The translations under genes were made by a program, and so were the position numbers. From contig NVTV01000007.1 of assembly GCA_002401695.1 (NCBI GenBank), positions 1-64,000 on the forward strand: a stretch of DNA of 64,000 nt, written 5' to 3'. Shown here piece after piece: positions 37,558 through 46,090 of this stretch (the stretch's first letter is position 1; the number at the start of each line of letters is the position of its first letter). Origin of the DNA: Alphaproteobacteria bacterium. GTDB taxonomy: Bacteria > Pseudomonadota > Alphaproteobacteria > Micavibrionales > Micavibrionaceae. Under the pieces are notes generated by a model. That model was not told the origin of the DNA, searched no databases, and worked only from the letters and a program-made list of their open reading frames with translations.

Positions 37558-38122
37558 GGAATACCGCATAAGGTGCGCACATTTCCGCGAGCAAATTGAT
37601 TTTAACTACGCGTTCCCCTTCCGCTATTGGGGCTCCAATATCATGTCTCAGCCTAAGGCAGGCTTTATCAACTCGGCCTTTGATGTAATTTGCGCCTGTT
37701 CTGCCTTCGCATTCCCCTATGGCAACTTCTACTTTCTCCATCGGCAAATCCATCTCTTCATAGTGTAGATCTTTGATTGCTAGAGCGAATCGCGAGCCCA
37801 CCACGTCAATTGCTTCGTGTATATCATTCCATACTAGGCCGTCAATGGAGAATTGATTAGCGCGAACAGGTTCAGCGTAGTGCTTGGACTCTATTTCCTC
37901 CATGCAAAGGAATATTTTACTGTCGGCCTTTTCAGCGTCCCGCGCAAATGGCTGAACTTTGGTTGTTGGATGGCACGTATTTCCCCCATATCCCCAAAAA
38001 GTATATCCAGCTTGTTCGATCTCTCTATTCTTCCTTTCGAAAATTTTGTCGAGTGGTTCTCGGGCATGTACTCCAACCTTCATGTACAAGATCCTTTGCT
38101 CAGGGTGAATAATATCAATCAT
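37547..38122 (-). CDS. Hypothetical protein paired with methyltransferase-fold gene
   Basis: 191 residues, no recognised family. Possible globular protein with FWGYGGNTCHPTTKVQPFA, ALAIKDLHYEEMDLPMEKVEVAIGECEGR and C-terminal INLLAEMCAPYAVFLKN. Its start overlaps the stop of the upstream gene (38115-38954) by 8 bp, and its 3' end overlaps the PIN-like gene by 11 bp on the opposite strand. Tight packing suggests a functional pair with the methyltransferase-fold protein. Confidence 0.6.
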   Translation of the reverse strand: MIDIIHPEQRILYMKVGVHAREPLDKIFERKNREIEQAGYTFWGYGGNTCHPTTKVQPFARDAEKADSKIFLCMEEIESKHYAEPVRANQFSIDGLVWNDIHEAIDVVGSRFALAIKDLHYEEMDLPMEKVEVAIGECEGRTGANYIKGRVDKACLRLRHDIGAPIAEGERVVKINLLAEMCAPYAVFLKN

Positions 38123-38954
38123 TAGGTTCGCTCCTCAGTTCATACTCGTATTCATCATCATGTGCCTTCCCGTAATCAACGCGCTTTCTTTCCCTCACGT
38201 ACTGTATTTTTGGCTGTAACCCCTTACCATAGAAGCTCTCAAGCAATTTCTCGTCAACGATAGATCGGCTCTCGCTTATGGAAGTATTTCCTGGCAGTGA
38301 TTTTATATACAAATTGCACGATTTTAAATCTGGATTATCGTCGAGGTGATAGAGATGAAGTTGTGATGACATGCGCTGAACGTAAAAATTGCAGCCCAAT
38401 GCATAGCGTTGAGTCTCCGCCAATACTTGTTGTGGCCAAGAAAGATCGTGATTGTCTGCTATAACAATTACTCCTTCACCGGTAGCACCAACCGCTTCAA
38501 TTCCGCGCTGAGTGAACACCTTCACGCTGTTTCCATTGTTGCTAGCGCCCCATGGTGGGTTTGTATAGAAAAAATCAAATTTATCAACCGAGGGAAATGG
38601 ATCTATGCAGTTGTAAAGCTGAGAATGAAGGTTGGGTATGCTCTCTGCCTCTGCAAATCGAGTAACCGCGTTAACTATTCTTTCATCAAAGTCGAATACA
38701 GTAATTTCTATAGGTCCTCGGTCTAGGATCTCACTCTTCTTCAAGTACGCAATGCATATGCTAATTGCATCGCCATCACCTATAAATGCTAATCGTTTTC
38801 CGTCCGCCCAGTCTGCTATTAGTTCAGACTGTAAAACCATGTCACCGGTTTTCATATATATTTGATCATTTTCGCGCAACGGGCGAGGTCTATTTTGGAC
38901 CACATCAGATATAGCGTTTATAGCAGCCTTTAGATCAATTTCTTGCCTAGCCAT
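38115..38954 (-). CDS. Rossmann methyltransferase-fold protein, BpsA/DUF43-like
   Basis: 279 residues. The cofactor loop LAFIGDGDAISICIAYL, an acidic second strand VFDFDERIVNAV and FFYTNPPWGASNNGNSVKVF match the spacing of the branched-chain polyamine synthase (N4-bis(aminopropyl)spermidine synthase) C-terminal family, which shares the class I methyltransferase/aminopropyltransferase fold. NPPW also resembles N6-adenine methyltransferases. In a mobile cassette it could modify a nucleic acid or another substrate. The reaction is not determined. Confidence 0.65.
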   Translation of the reverse strand: MARQEIDLKAAINAISDVVQNRPRPLRENDQIYMKTGDMVLQSELIADWADGKRLAFIGDGDAISICIAYLKKSEILDRGPIEITVFDFDERIVNAVTRFAEAESIPNLHSQLYNCIDPFPSVDKFDFFYTNPPWGASNNGNSVKVFTQRGIEAVGATGEGVIVIADNHDLSWPQQVLAETQRYALGCNFYVQRMSSQLHLYHLDDNPDLKSCNLYIKSLPGNTSISESRSIVDEKLLESFYGKGLQPKIQYVRERKRVDYGKAHDDEYEYELRSEPND

Positions 38955-39132
38955 ATTTGCTCCCTGCTGGAAATTAAGGCTTCTGCCTAGGCCTTAGTTA
39001 TGTGCTGTTAGTTCTCTAGTGTGGGGGAACTACGCTCTACATCCTGAATTAAACGGGTCACTAACGCTATTACAATCCATCTAGGTGCTGTTGCGCAAGG
39101 TAATTGTCCACTTTTATGATCCTCTGATTTTA
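38955..39132. other. Intergenic region at the right border of the first cassette
   Basis: It probably contains the leftward promoter for the methyltransferase-fold pair. No clear box, RNA or repeat seen before R3. Confidence 0.35.
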
Positions 39133-39166
39133 TTCTCCAGCCTTTGCTAGGCACCAAATAGCGCTT
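39133..39166 (-). repeat. R3, cassette-border repeat (inverted relative to R2)
   Basis: CCAGCCTTTGCTAGGCACCA and onward AATAGCGCTT. With R2 it brackets 4.3 kb (34862-39166) as an imperfect inverted repeat. 39167-39422 has no gene; at 39318-39376 are tRNA/tmRNA T-arm-like words (GGGAGTTGAACTGG, CTGGCTTCGAACCAG). Confidence 0.7.
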
Positions 39167-39422
39167 CTAGATAGACAGGTAAGTTCTTTTACTTCAGCCA
39201 GTCTTATGATTTTTATCATTCTGACTCCCCCAAGAACATTCTTGGTAATGGTTGGTATAGATAGCTACAGCAGCGCATTGTGAAAATGAGCCAGCAGATC
39301 TTCGGATGTAGGGTGCAGTAGGGAGTTGAACTGGCTCTTGATGGGGTATCTGGCTTCGAACCAGTAGGAGGGGTAACGCCCTTAATGTAATAGGAAGGTA
39401 TGGAGCACCTTTATCCTTTGAT

Positions 39423-39932
39423 TTATTTTTTGGCTGCAACACTCAGCTCGAGCTCTTTGCGTAGTTCTTCAAAATGTTTTAAATCAGGTGAATTTCTAAA
39501 TGTTATGTTGCACAGACTATCCAGTATTTCGGCTGCCAACTGCGCTAGTGAATCTCGGAAGTATGTGATGTTAGTGAGGTGTCTCTGAAGGGTGACGATA
39601 ACACTTTCGGATTTTCCTGCTTTGATTTCAGCTCCGTATATCTCAGAGAAATGGTGAACAACGCCATTTCTAATGCCTATTAGGTTTTTACAATGTTCTT
39701 CAAAGTCGTCTGTTTCGGATTTTGAGTTCTCTAGAAAGCGCCCAACAAGATAACCAAATGTTTGTTTTTGGATTTTATCCATGTGAGCCAACATGTCATC
39801 CATAGTTGTGTTCCCGCTACTTATAAACGGAGTCACAAACTTAAGTTTCTGCTCTACATCCTGGGTTGTTAGGACTATAGCTCCAACCAGTTCTCTTACT
39901 TTTTGATTTTGACCCTTCACGGTTGTTCCCAT
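39423..39932 (-). CDS. HEPN-like protein
   Basis: 169 residues, all-helical in appearance. NLIGIRNGVVHHFSEIYG contains R88-x4-H93, the RX4-6H motif of HEPN ribonucleases and related domains. Length and motif position fit a single HEPN domain. HEPN proteins act as RNases in toxin-antitoxin and abortive infection systems. The gene ends with a basic tail and sits 6 bp after a membrane-protein gene in the same direction. No MNT antitoxin is seen next to it. Confidence 0.55.
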   Translation of the reverse strand: MGTTVKGQNQKVRELVGAIVLTTQDVEQKLKFVTPFISSGNTTMDDMLAHMDKIQKQTFGYLVGRFLENSKSETDDFEEHCKNLIGIRNGVVHHFSEIYGAEIKAGKSESVIVTLQRHLTNITYFRDSLAQLAAEILDSLCNITFRNSPDLKHFEELRKELELSVAAKK

Positions 39933-39938
39933 TGCTAT

Positions 39939-40361
39939 TTACTGGCGAGTATATTCAGATGTTAGATAGAGATATGTGATATCCAAACGAATAAGGTACA
40001 TGAGTACAGCGAAGCTAATAGATACGCTCATAAGCTGAAAAACGGTATTAAATGTTGTCATCGAGCTTTCTGGCAATATGGGGAAAATCAAAATTATCGA
40101 AAGTGGTATTGAAATGGCATATAACACCTGGGCGAGTTTTAAACCCCATTCTTGATATGTCCATAACCCATATACCGATGCGAGCAAAAAGATCGAGCTC
40201 GCAAACACCACAACGAATAATAGATATACGAAGATAGGTATGGGTATGATGCTGGCAACAGCAAGGACGCTGAAACTAAGAAGAATGTTCAAAAGTCCCG
40301 TGATGGTGCTATAAACGATAACTAAAATTATTCCAAGTGGCTTTGGTTTAGTAGTGTCCAT
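39939..40361 (-). CDS. Four-helix membrane protein paired with HEPN-like gene
   Basis: 140 residues with four hydrophobic segments (ILVIVYSTITGLLNILLSFSVLAVASIIPIP, YLLFVVVFASSIFLLASVYGLW, LYAISIPLSIILIFPILP, FQLMSVSISFAVLMYLIR). No family recognised. It is immediately upstream of the HEPN-like gene, so the two may form a membrane-plus-RNase pair, as in some abortive infection systems. This is inference. Confidence 0.6.
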   Translation of the reverse strand: MDTTKPKPLGIILVIVYSTITGLLNILLSFSVLAVASIIPIPIFVYLLFVVVFASSIFLLASVYGLWTYQEWGLKLAQVLYAISIPLSIILIFPILPESSMTTFNTVFQLMSVSISFAVLMYLIRLDITYLYLTSEYTRQ

Positions 40362-40678
40362 TCATTTAGTTTCCATACGGGATGACATTGATCCAAGGGA
40401 ATTTTCTCTCATAAGAGCCCCGAAGCTCGTGGTGCCACGCCATAATGCAATAAACTTCACGTGTTGTCTAACATGCGCCATAGATTTAATTCAGCTATGC
40501 TCGTTATCTGATTTCCGTCCCAAAGCGTATTGCTTTGATTAGTAAAAACAAGGAGTTGCAACAGTGCCTATGATCAATCTATGGGACAGTAGGAGAAGGT
40601 AACTTAATGGTATCAAAGGGGGGGTTAGTAAGGGGGGGGGCAGGCTTCGAACTAGCTGTTCTGGTCAGTAGCGGTAAA
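40362..40678. other. Intergenic region
   Basis: No supported gene. It contains G-runs at 40618-40640 followed by GGCTTCGAACTAG, another T-arm-like word. An apparent reading frame across 40607-40837 runs over the R4 repeat and is judged spurious. Confidence 0.35.
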
Positions 40679-40705
40679 GTGTCTAGCAAAGTCTGGGAAG
40701 TTCAT
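40679..40705 (+). repeat. R4, cassette-border repeat
   Basis: GTGTCTAGCAAAGTCTGGGA followed by AGTTCAT, matching R2 with one mismatch over 27 bp. It marks the left border of the cassette that holds the Hxs operon. Confidence 0.7.
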
Positions 40706-40891
40706 CTGGAAGAGTTCCTAGCGGGCTGCATAGCAAGATTAGTCAGTGTAGTTGAATATGAAGATGGTCTAGTTGAAGATGTTATTGAGAAGGCTATGGG
40801 GATTATTCTCAAGGATGAAGTAGCTGACATCAACTAATGCTGCTTTCGGCAGAAGGAAGGCATGCGGAAAGCCAAAAACCGAATATTTAGT

Positions 40892-40945
40892 CTTGATATA
40901 ATATCCGTTATGACTGATACTTCCCGTCAGTATCATATTATCAAG
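40892..40945. promoter_or_regulatory. Hairpin upstream of the Hxs operon
   Basis: Nested inverted repeats: outer CTTGATA / TATCAAG and inner TGATACT / AGTATCA, with a 16-nt bulge on the 5' side. It lies about 90 bp before hxsA. It may be a leader structure, operator or the terminator of something upstream. No T-run follows. Confidence 0.45.
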
Positions 40946-41033
40946 CCATTTTGAAACTGCTGACTTGATAAAGCTTTTAAAATTCAGCAAGTTAGATTTA
41001 TTGGATTTCTAACACAAAGCAGAGGTAATTCTG

Positions 41034-41303
41034 ATGTCTAAACGAAAATTCCTGAAGCCCGTCGCCGTGGTTGCTGCATCAATTGCTGCCTCGTTCGCAG
41101 CCGCCTCAATCGATTCTCCACAGACCGTTGCAGATTTGGCTCGCATATCCGAAACATTGGCTCAAACAAGCGAAGCTAACCCCGGTGTTGCTGATTTCAT
41201 AATCGCGCCGACTAATTCAGCTGTCCAATTAGCTCAACATGCAAGCCATGCAAGCCATGCAAGCCATGCCAGCCATGCATCTCATGCCAGCGGCGGTTTT
41301 TAG
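41034..41303 (+). CDS. hxsA: His-Xaa-Ser repeat peptide HxsA
   Basis: An 89-residue precursor-like protein. N-terminal basic-hydrophobic segment (KRKFLKPVAVVAASIAASFAAA), a spacer (PQTVADLARISETLAQTSEANPGVADFI), and six perfect His-Ala-Ser repeats at residues 69-86, ending GGF. This is the hallmark of the His-Xaa-Ser system, where a repeat peptide is encoded next to two radical SAM proteins (HxsB, HxsC) and HxsD. It is presumed to be the substrate of those enzymes. The chemistry is not known. A strong ribosome binding site (AGAGG) precedes it. The short length suggests the HxsA2-type variant. Confidence 0.9.
   Translation: MSKRKFLKPVAVVAASIAASFAAASIDSPQTVADLARISETLAQTSEANPGVADFIIAPTNSAVQLAQHASHASHASHASHASHASGGF
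41238..41291 (+). repeat. Six tandem 9-bp His-Ala-Ser codon repeats in hxsA
   Basis: CAT GCA AGC repeated with small synonymous changes (GCC, TCT). The codon drift with a fixed HAS peptide shows selection at protein level. Confidence 0.9.
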
Positions 41304-41338
41304 ACGAAATTTTCCATGCCTTTCTAGATCGTTAGGCA

Positions 41339-41674
41339 ATGGGTTTCATTCATATGAATGACGTCATAATCACAGACAGAAGCCCATTTGAGCTTGAATT
41401 GAGTTTAGAAGTGTATAGCTTGGAGACATGCAAAAAAGCGTGCTATGCGCTAATGGAATTCGTTAGTTGCAAAATATCTACATCTTCCGATAAGCTACTA
41501 ATTGAAGTCCACCCAACCCCCGATTGCACCAAGGGTGAAGAAGAACTTAAAGCACTGCTATTCGATGAACTATTAGACTATTCGCTACGGGAAACCATAG
41601 CTGAAAAAACGGATTCTATTCGCACCCTCATTTTAAGCAATGCATTCTCTAAATCTAAACTAGTTGATTCGTGA
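41339..41674 (+). CDS. hxsD: His-Xaa-Ser system protein HxsD
   Basis: 111 residues (or 106 from ATG 41354). Two-layer alpha/beta look: FELELSLEVYSLETCKKACYALMEF, ISTSSDKLLIEVHP, and a helical C-terminus DELLDYSLRETIAEKT...RTLILSNAFSKSKL. Size, order and the DYSLRETIAEKT segment match HxsD, a small conserved partner of unknown role in His-Xaa-Ser systems, comparable to PqqD-like helpers by analogy only. It lies between hxsA and hxsB. Confidence 0.85.
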   Translation: MGFIHMNDVIITDRSPFELELSLEVYSLETCKKACYALMEFVSCKISTSSDKLLIEVHPTPDCTKGEEELKALLFDELLDYSLRETIAEKTDSIRTLILSNAFSKSKLVDS

Positions 41675-41691
41675 TCACAGGACGGTAGTTT

Positions 41692-43155
41692 TTGGGTCTG
41701 TCTAATAAATTCAAGGATCTCGAGAGCTATAGCGAAGTGTTATCTGATGGCTATCAGCTGCTTCCTTTTGCTTTTCATAAAATCTCGCCTGACAAATATA
41801 TAGCAACAAACATAGTAGGTGAGTACCTAACAGTTAGCCGCGACACTCTCAAACTACTCGTTAATGGCACGCTACTTCCTAGCCATCCTATCTACAACGA
41901 CGCAAAATCTAAGCATTTCATTATGGATCGTGATAGCGATACAGCCTTAGATCTCCTCGCTCTAAAGTATCGTACTAAGCAACATCCTATATCCGAATTT
42001 ACTGGACTACATATTTTTGTTGTCTCGTTGAGATGTGATTACACATGTAAGTATTGTCAGGTTTCTCGAAAGATGGAAGACGTCGATAAATTCGATATGT
42101 CAGAAGAGACCGCCAGAAAAGCCGTCGCACTCGCTTTTGAAAGCCCATCGAAATCCATAAAGATAGAATTTCAAGGAGGAGAACCTCTACTAAATTTTCC
42201 TATAATAAAATTCATAGTGAGTGAGTCTCTTACCTTAAACATTAAGGAAAATCGGGTTCTACAGTTTGTTATTACTTCGAATTTGACCTTTCTCTCGGAA
42301 GAAGTACTAGCCTTTTGTAAGTTACATAATATTTACATATCTACTTCGCTTGATGGCCCTGAGTCTATTCACAATAAGAACAGGCCCCGGCCAAATAAGG
42401 ATGGTTACCAGAAAACCATCGATGGGATACGAGCTGTTCAATCCGAGCTAGGCAAAGATAGAATTGCCGCTCTCATGACGACGACTTCCGAATCATTATC
42501 TAATCTGGAGGGAATCGTAGACGAGTACGTTCAAAATGATCTTCACGCAATATTTCTCCGCCCACTATCACCGTACGGGTTTGCCATTAAGACAAAACAA
42601 GTTGAAAAATATAATGTAGACAAATGGTCTAATTTTTTCAAACAAGGGCTCGAGTACATAATCAAACTCAACAGAGCAGGGTATTTTCTAAGAGAGCAGT
42701 ACACTTCTATCATCCTTACGAAAATACTCACCCCAACTGATCCTAAGTACGTTGACCTTCAATCACCTTCTGGAATTGGCATCAGTGCTGTTGTGTATAA
42801 CTATGATGGGGACGTATATGCCAGCGATGAAGCAAGAATGCTCAAAGAGATGGGCGATGAAAAGTTCAAGTTGGGAAATGTACACACCGACGACTATATT
42901 GAATTATTTTCATCAGATATCTTGCTTGACACTCTTGAAGAGTCAATCGCTGAATCAGCTCCGATGTGCAGTGATTGTGGTCTCATCACATACTGTGGAT
43001 CAGATCCCGTTTATCATTATGCGACACAAGGAGATGTGGTTGGGAAGAAGCCCTTGAGTTTTTATTGCAAAAAGAACACTTCAATCATAGAGCATATATT
43101 CGAGCTCCTTGAAGACCCCGGAAGCAGGAAGGTTTTGGAAAGTTGGGTCTTATGA
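41692..43155 (+). CDS. hxsB: His-Xaa-Ser system radical SAM maturase HxsB
   Basis: 487 residues. A radical SAM core with C115-x3-C119-x2-C122 (RCDYTCKYCQ), GGEP-like FQGGEPLLNFP, and a C-terminal SPASM/twitch-type cluster region with Cys in MCSDCGLITYCGSDPVYHY and SFYCKK. It resembles anaerobic sulfatase-maturase/peptide-modifying enzymes. The N-terminal 100 residues form an additional domain common in HxsB. Start TTG 41692 behind GGACGG. It overlaps hxsC by 4 bp. It presumably modifies HxsA. Confidence 0.9.
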   Translation: MGLSNKFKDLESYSEVLSDGYQLLPFAFHKISPDKYIATNIVGEYLTVSRDTLKLLVNGTLLPSHPIYNDAKSKHFIMDRDSDTALDLLALKYRTKQHPISEFTGLHIFVVSLRCDYTCKYCQVSRKMEDVDKFDMSEETARKAVALAFESPSKSIKIEFQGGEPLLNFPIIKFIVSESLTLNIKENRVLQFVITSNLTFLSEEVLAFCKLHNIYISTSLDGPESIHNKNRPRPNKDGYQKTIDGIRAVQSELGKDRIAALMTTTSESLSNLEGIVDEYVQNDLHAIFLRPLSPYGFAIKTKQVEKYNVDKWSNFFKQGLEYIIKLNRAGYFLREQYTSIILTKILTPTDPKYVDLQSPSGIGISAVVYNYDGDVYASDEARMLKEMGDEKFKLGNVHTDDYIELFSSDILLDTLEESIAESAPMCSDCGLITYCGSDPVYHYATQGDVVGKKPLSFYCKKNTSIIEHIFELLEDPGSRKVLESWVL

Positions 43156-44300
43156 TTAAACTTCACTCAAACAAAAACATCATTACTTCATCTTCAGACG
43201 CCCCTCTTATCTTGAAAATCACGAAGAAGTACGATTTACCAAAAATACTAAGATCTAAAAGAGCTCTTCTAGTTGATTCCGTTACAGACATTAACGCCTA
43301 TGATGGGTTCGACATGGTCATATCGAGGAACAAGCTAGATTCTAAGGTTCATAACGTTGCTTACCTGAGTGATGATCTTAATTACCTGGACGAGGGAGAT
43401 ATAGTACGAGTTACCCCAAACTCAAGCGACATTAGAGTTCTCTATCGAGTCAATGCATCCGCTAATTTTCTTTTTGTAACAGAGAGATGTAATTCTTTTT
43501 GCATAATGTGTTCTCAACCGCCTCGGGACGTAAACGATGGACATCTAGTTGAAGAGCTGATCGAGGCTGTATCACTAATAGACATTGGAGAGAGAGAACT
43601 CGGAATAACAGGCGGCGAGCCAACTCTATTAGGGGACAGATTTTTTGCTCTCCTTCAAGCCATTAAATCAAATCTACCTACAACAAGCATTCATGTTTTA
43701 ACCAATGGAAGAACCTTTGCGGACCCCCTACTTGCGAAGCAAATTTCAGAGATTGACCATTATGATTTGATGCTAGGAATTCCTCTCTATTCCGATGTTT
43801 CACATATTCACGATTTCGTCGTTCAAGCCGATGGGGCGTTTGATGAAACTATTCGAGGCATACTGAATTTAAAGCGACATTCTCAGAAAGTGGAAATACG
43901 AGTAGTGCTACATAAGCAGACATACGACAGATTGCCACAACTGGCGGAGTTCATTGGGAGGAATTTACAGTTCGTTGATCATGTGGCACTTATGGGGTTG
44001 GAAATAACGGGGTTTACGCGGGCTAATCTTGAGGAGCTTTGGATTGATCCTCTAGAGTATATGGACAAATTGTCCGAGGCTGTTGAAATTCTCGCTCGGT
44101 TCAAGATACACACCTCGATTTATAATCTTCAGAGATGCCTACTACCCAGGCATTTATGGGGTATCGCAGTAAAGAGCATTTCAGATTGGAAGAATAAGTA
44201 CTACGAGGAATGTGACAACTGTGCTGAGAAACATAATTGCGGTGGATTTTTCGCCTCATCAGATATCAAACGAAGCGACAACATCGCCGCAATCAAATAG
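43152..44300 (+). CDS. hxsC: His-Xaa-Ser system radical SAM protein HxsC
   Basis: 382 residues. Radical SAM motif C113-x3-C117-x2-C120 (RCNSFCIMCSQPPRD), GITGGEPTLLG and C-terminal Cys in ECDNCAEKHNCGGFFAS. The unusual PPRD after the cluster motif is typical of HxsC. The start at 43152 (ATG overlapping the hxsB stop as ATGA) is preferred to the TTG at 43143. Fourth gene of the operon, presumably a second modifying enzyme or partner of HxsB. Confidence 0.9.
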   Translation: MIKLHSNKNIITSSSDAPLILKITKKYDLPKILRSKRALLVDSVTDINAYDGFDMVISRNKLDSKVHNVAYLSDDLNYLDEGDIVRVTPNSSDIRVLYRVNASANFLFVTERCNSFCIMCSQPPRDVNDGHLVEELIEAVSLIDIGERELGITGGEPTLLGDRFFALLQAIKSNLPTTSIHVLTNGRTFADPLLAKQISEIDHYDLMLGIPLYSDVSHIHDFVVQADGAFDETIRGILNLKRHSQKVEIRVVLHKQTYDRLPQLAEFIGRNLQFVDHVALMGLEITGFTRANLEELWIDPLEYMDKLSEAVEILARFKIHTSIYNLQRCLLPRHLWGIAVKSISDWKNKYYEECDNCAEKHNCGGFFASSDIKRSDNIAAIK

Positions 44301-44395
44301 TAGTCCTCGACTGCACGGAAATCAGAAATCGAAATTTGGCCATGTTAGACGGAATTGGCTTTTCACCAACCTGACGGCAACACTGAAAAGCACAT

Positions 44396-45955
44396 ATGCC
44401 TTACGACTACATAATCCCATTGGCACTTTTTTTCATAGTCGTTATCGGATATGGCTACAGTGCTGGGAAATACCTGCCGCAATACTCGATAATCGTCACA
44501 ATACTTATTATTGCTTTTGCACCTAAGTATGCAGCCCTTTCAATGCCATACTACGGTACAGAATATGAAGATGCGTTCGTATTTCAAGCGGATTCGAAAA
44601 ACCTGTCGGAGCATTTATCCAAGACTGAAGCATTCAGAATTCAAGTTGCCAATTACAACATCGAGGATGGCGGTAATGAGTTATTAGCATATACGGGGCA
44701 TTTTTCCTCTTTCTCTTCGGTAGTTGGATTCGTAAATTCATTGATAGGGTATAGCGAATACCGAACTATTCAACTAAATTTTATTTTCTCCATAATTCTA
44801 TCTTTCGTATTGTTTAGTCTAGTTTTTAGGATTACTAATAACACCTACAGCTCTCTTGTACCTGTAATTCTGATCGCAACAAGCCCAGCGACCAATTTAT
44901 TTCAAACTAGCGGACTAACCGAAACGTACTCCGCATTAATGATAGCTACTTTCCTATTCTTTCTGGTTTCATTAGTACGCGGAAAGAAAATTTCACACTT
45001 GATGGCAGGTCTATCTATAGCTTCATTAATATTATGCTTGATGATAAAGCGAGAGAACATGGTTTTGCTAATGTTTTGTCCTTTAATTGTAGCTAGGCTA
45101 AATGCTGTTAGTTATAGATTTTGGATATTGGTTCTAGCAGTGTTTTTAGCGCTCTACTTTATATTTGTTAGCCCCTTCTCAACGGAATATTTAGAAGCCG
45201 ATTCTATAGAAACGAACACATTCAGCATAAGCTACTTACTAGTACAATTTCCAGTCTACCTTAAAGCATTACTTACCTTTAAGTACTTCGGCGTAAGCCT
45301 CTTTTTGCTAATAACATCTTTCCTCTTGCTCGCATATAGACGCATTACTCCATCTATTGAAAGCATGATTACGCTGCTCTTACTTCTCGCCTTTATCGGA
45401 CTCTACTGTCTTCACTATAGAAGCAGGTATTTCGTAATCAGTATGGAAATGTCGGCATTTGAAACATTCAGATACGCAAACAATTTTTACTTTCTTATTA
45501 CCCTAATTGTAAGTCTGAACGTAAATTCACTATTGAAAGGCTTTGATGTACCGAAATGGAATTGGCCTCTAGGTATAATAGTTCTAGTTCTACTTGGATT
45601 TGGAATTCAATTCAGCCAGCTACTTAGATCGGATCTACAGAAAGGCGAATTCGATTCTCGGATATATCCCCTGATAGCGGCAAACACCTTAATACTCACT
45701 TCTGGGAATATACAGGGCGACCCAGTGTTAGTGACTGACATATCGCTCGTTGCACGAATGATGCGAGAGGATGATTTCTATTTGAAGGTGAGCGAGTTTG
45801 ATGTGAGAAAAGACTACATGACGATGACTACGGAAGAGGATATTTTCTTTTTGTTGCCTGAGAACTTGGCGAAAAATATTTTCGGAGATCTAGCGAATTT
45901 CAGAATCTTGCCACTTCGGACAGATTCAGACTATACGCTGTTTCAACTACTGTAG
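44396..45955 (+). CDS. Multispanning GT-C type glycosyltransferase-like protein
   Basis: 519 residues with about 11-12 membrane helices. After TM1-2, a first external loop holds GTEYEDAFVFQADS, with acidic residues at the position of the catalytic Asp in ArnT/PMT-type GT-C enzymes, followed by YTGHFSSFSSVVG. Such enzymes transfer sugars from polyprenyl phosphate to an exported acceptor. It follows hxsC by 95 bp and precedes a GT2 that could make the lipid-linked sugar. Glycosylation of HxsA is a possible joint role, but no direct sequence evidence links them. Confidence 0.7.
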   Translation: MPYDYIIPLALFFIVVIGYGYSAGKYLPQYSIIVTILIIAFAPKYAALSMPYYGTEYEDAFVFQADSKNLSEHLSKTEAFRIQVANYNIEDGGNELLAYTGHFSSFSSVVGFVNSLIGYSEYRTIQLNFIFSIILSFVLFSLVFRITNNTYSSLVPVILIATSPATNLFQTSGLTETYSALMIATFLFFLVSLVRGKKISHLMAGLSIASLILCLMIKRENMVLLMFCPLIVARLNAVSYRFWILVLAVFLALYFIFVSPFSTEYLEADSIETNTFSISYLLVQFPVYLKALLTFKYFGVSLFLLITSFLLLAYRRITPSIESMITLLLLLAFIGLYCLHYRSRYFVISMEMSAFETFRYANNFYFLITLIVSLNVNSLLKGFDVPKWNWPLGIIVLVLLGFGIQFSQLLRSDLQKGEFDSRIYPLIAANTLILTSGNIQGDPVLVTDISLVARMMREDDFYLKVSEFDVRKDYMTMTTEEDIFFLLPENLAKNIFGDLANFRILPLRTDSDYTLFQLL

Positions 45956-46090
45956 TGAGGTGAGCTTTGACTAATCTAAGCACCGCCAGGTCCGGAAACC
46001 CACTCCCTTCAGGGAGATCATTCATGTTGATCTCATTCTGATTCATAGTAGGGAGATTCCAACCCCTTAATCCTTCGGGAAGGAGTTACG

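Noticed and set aside
40607-40837. 76-codon frame near R4
   Set aside because: It runs over G-homopolymers and the R4 border repeat; composition is not protein-like.
41238-41291. Short tandem repeats as a CRISPR or minisatellite
   Set aside because: The 9-bp units encode HAS in frame in hxsA, with synonymous drift; there are no spacers.
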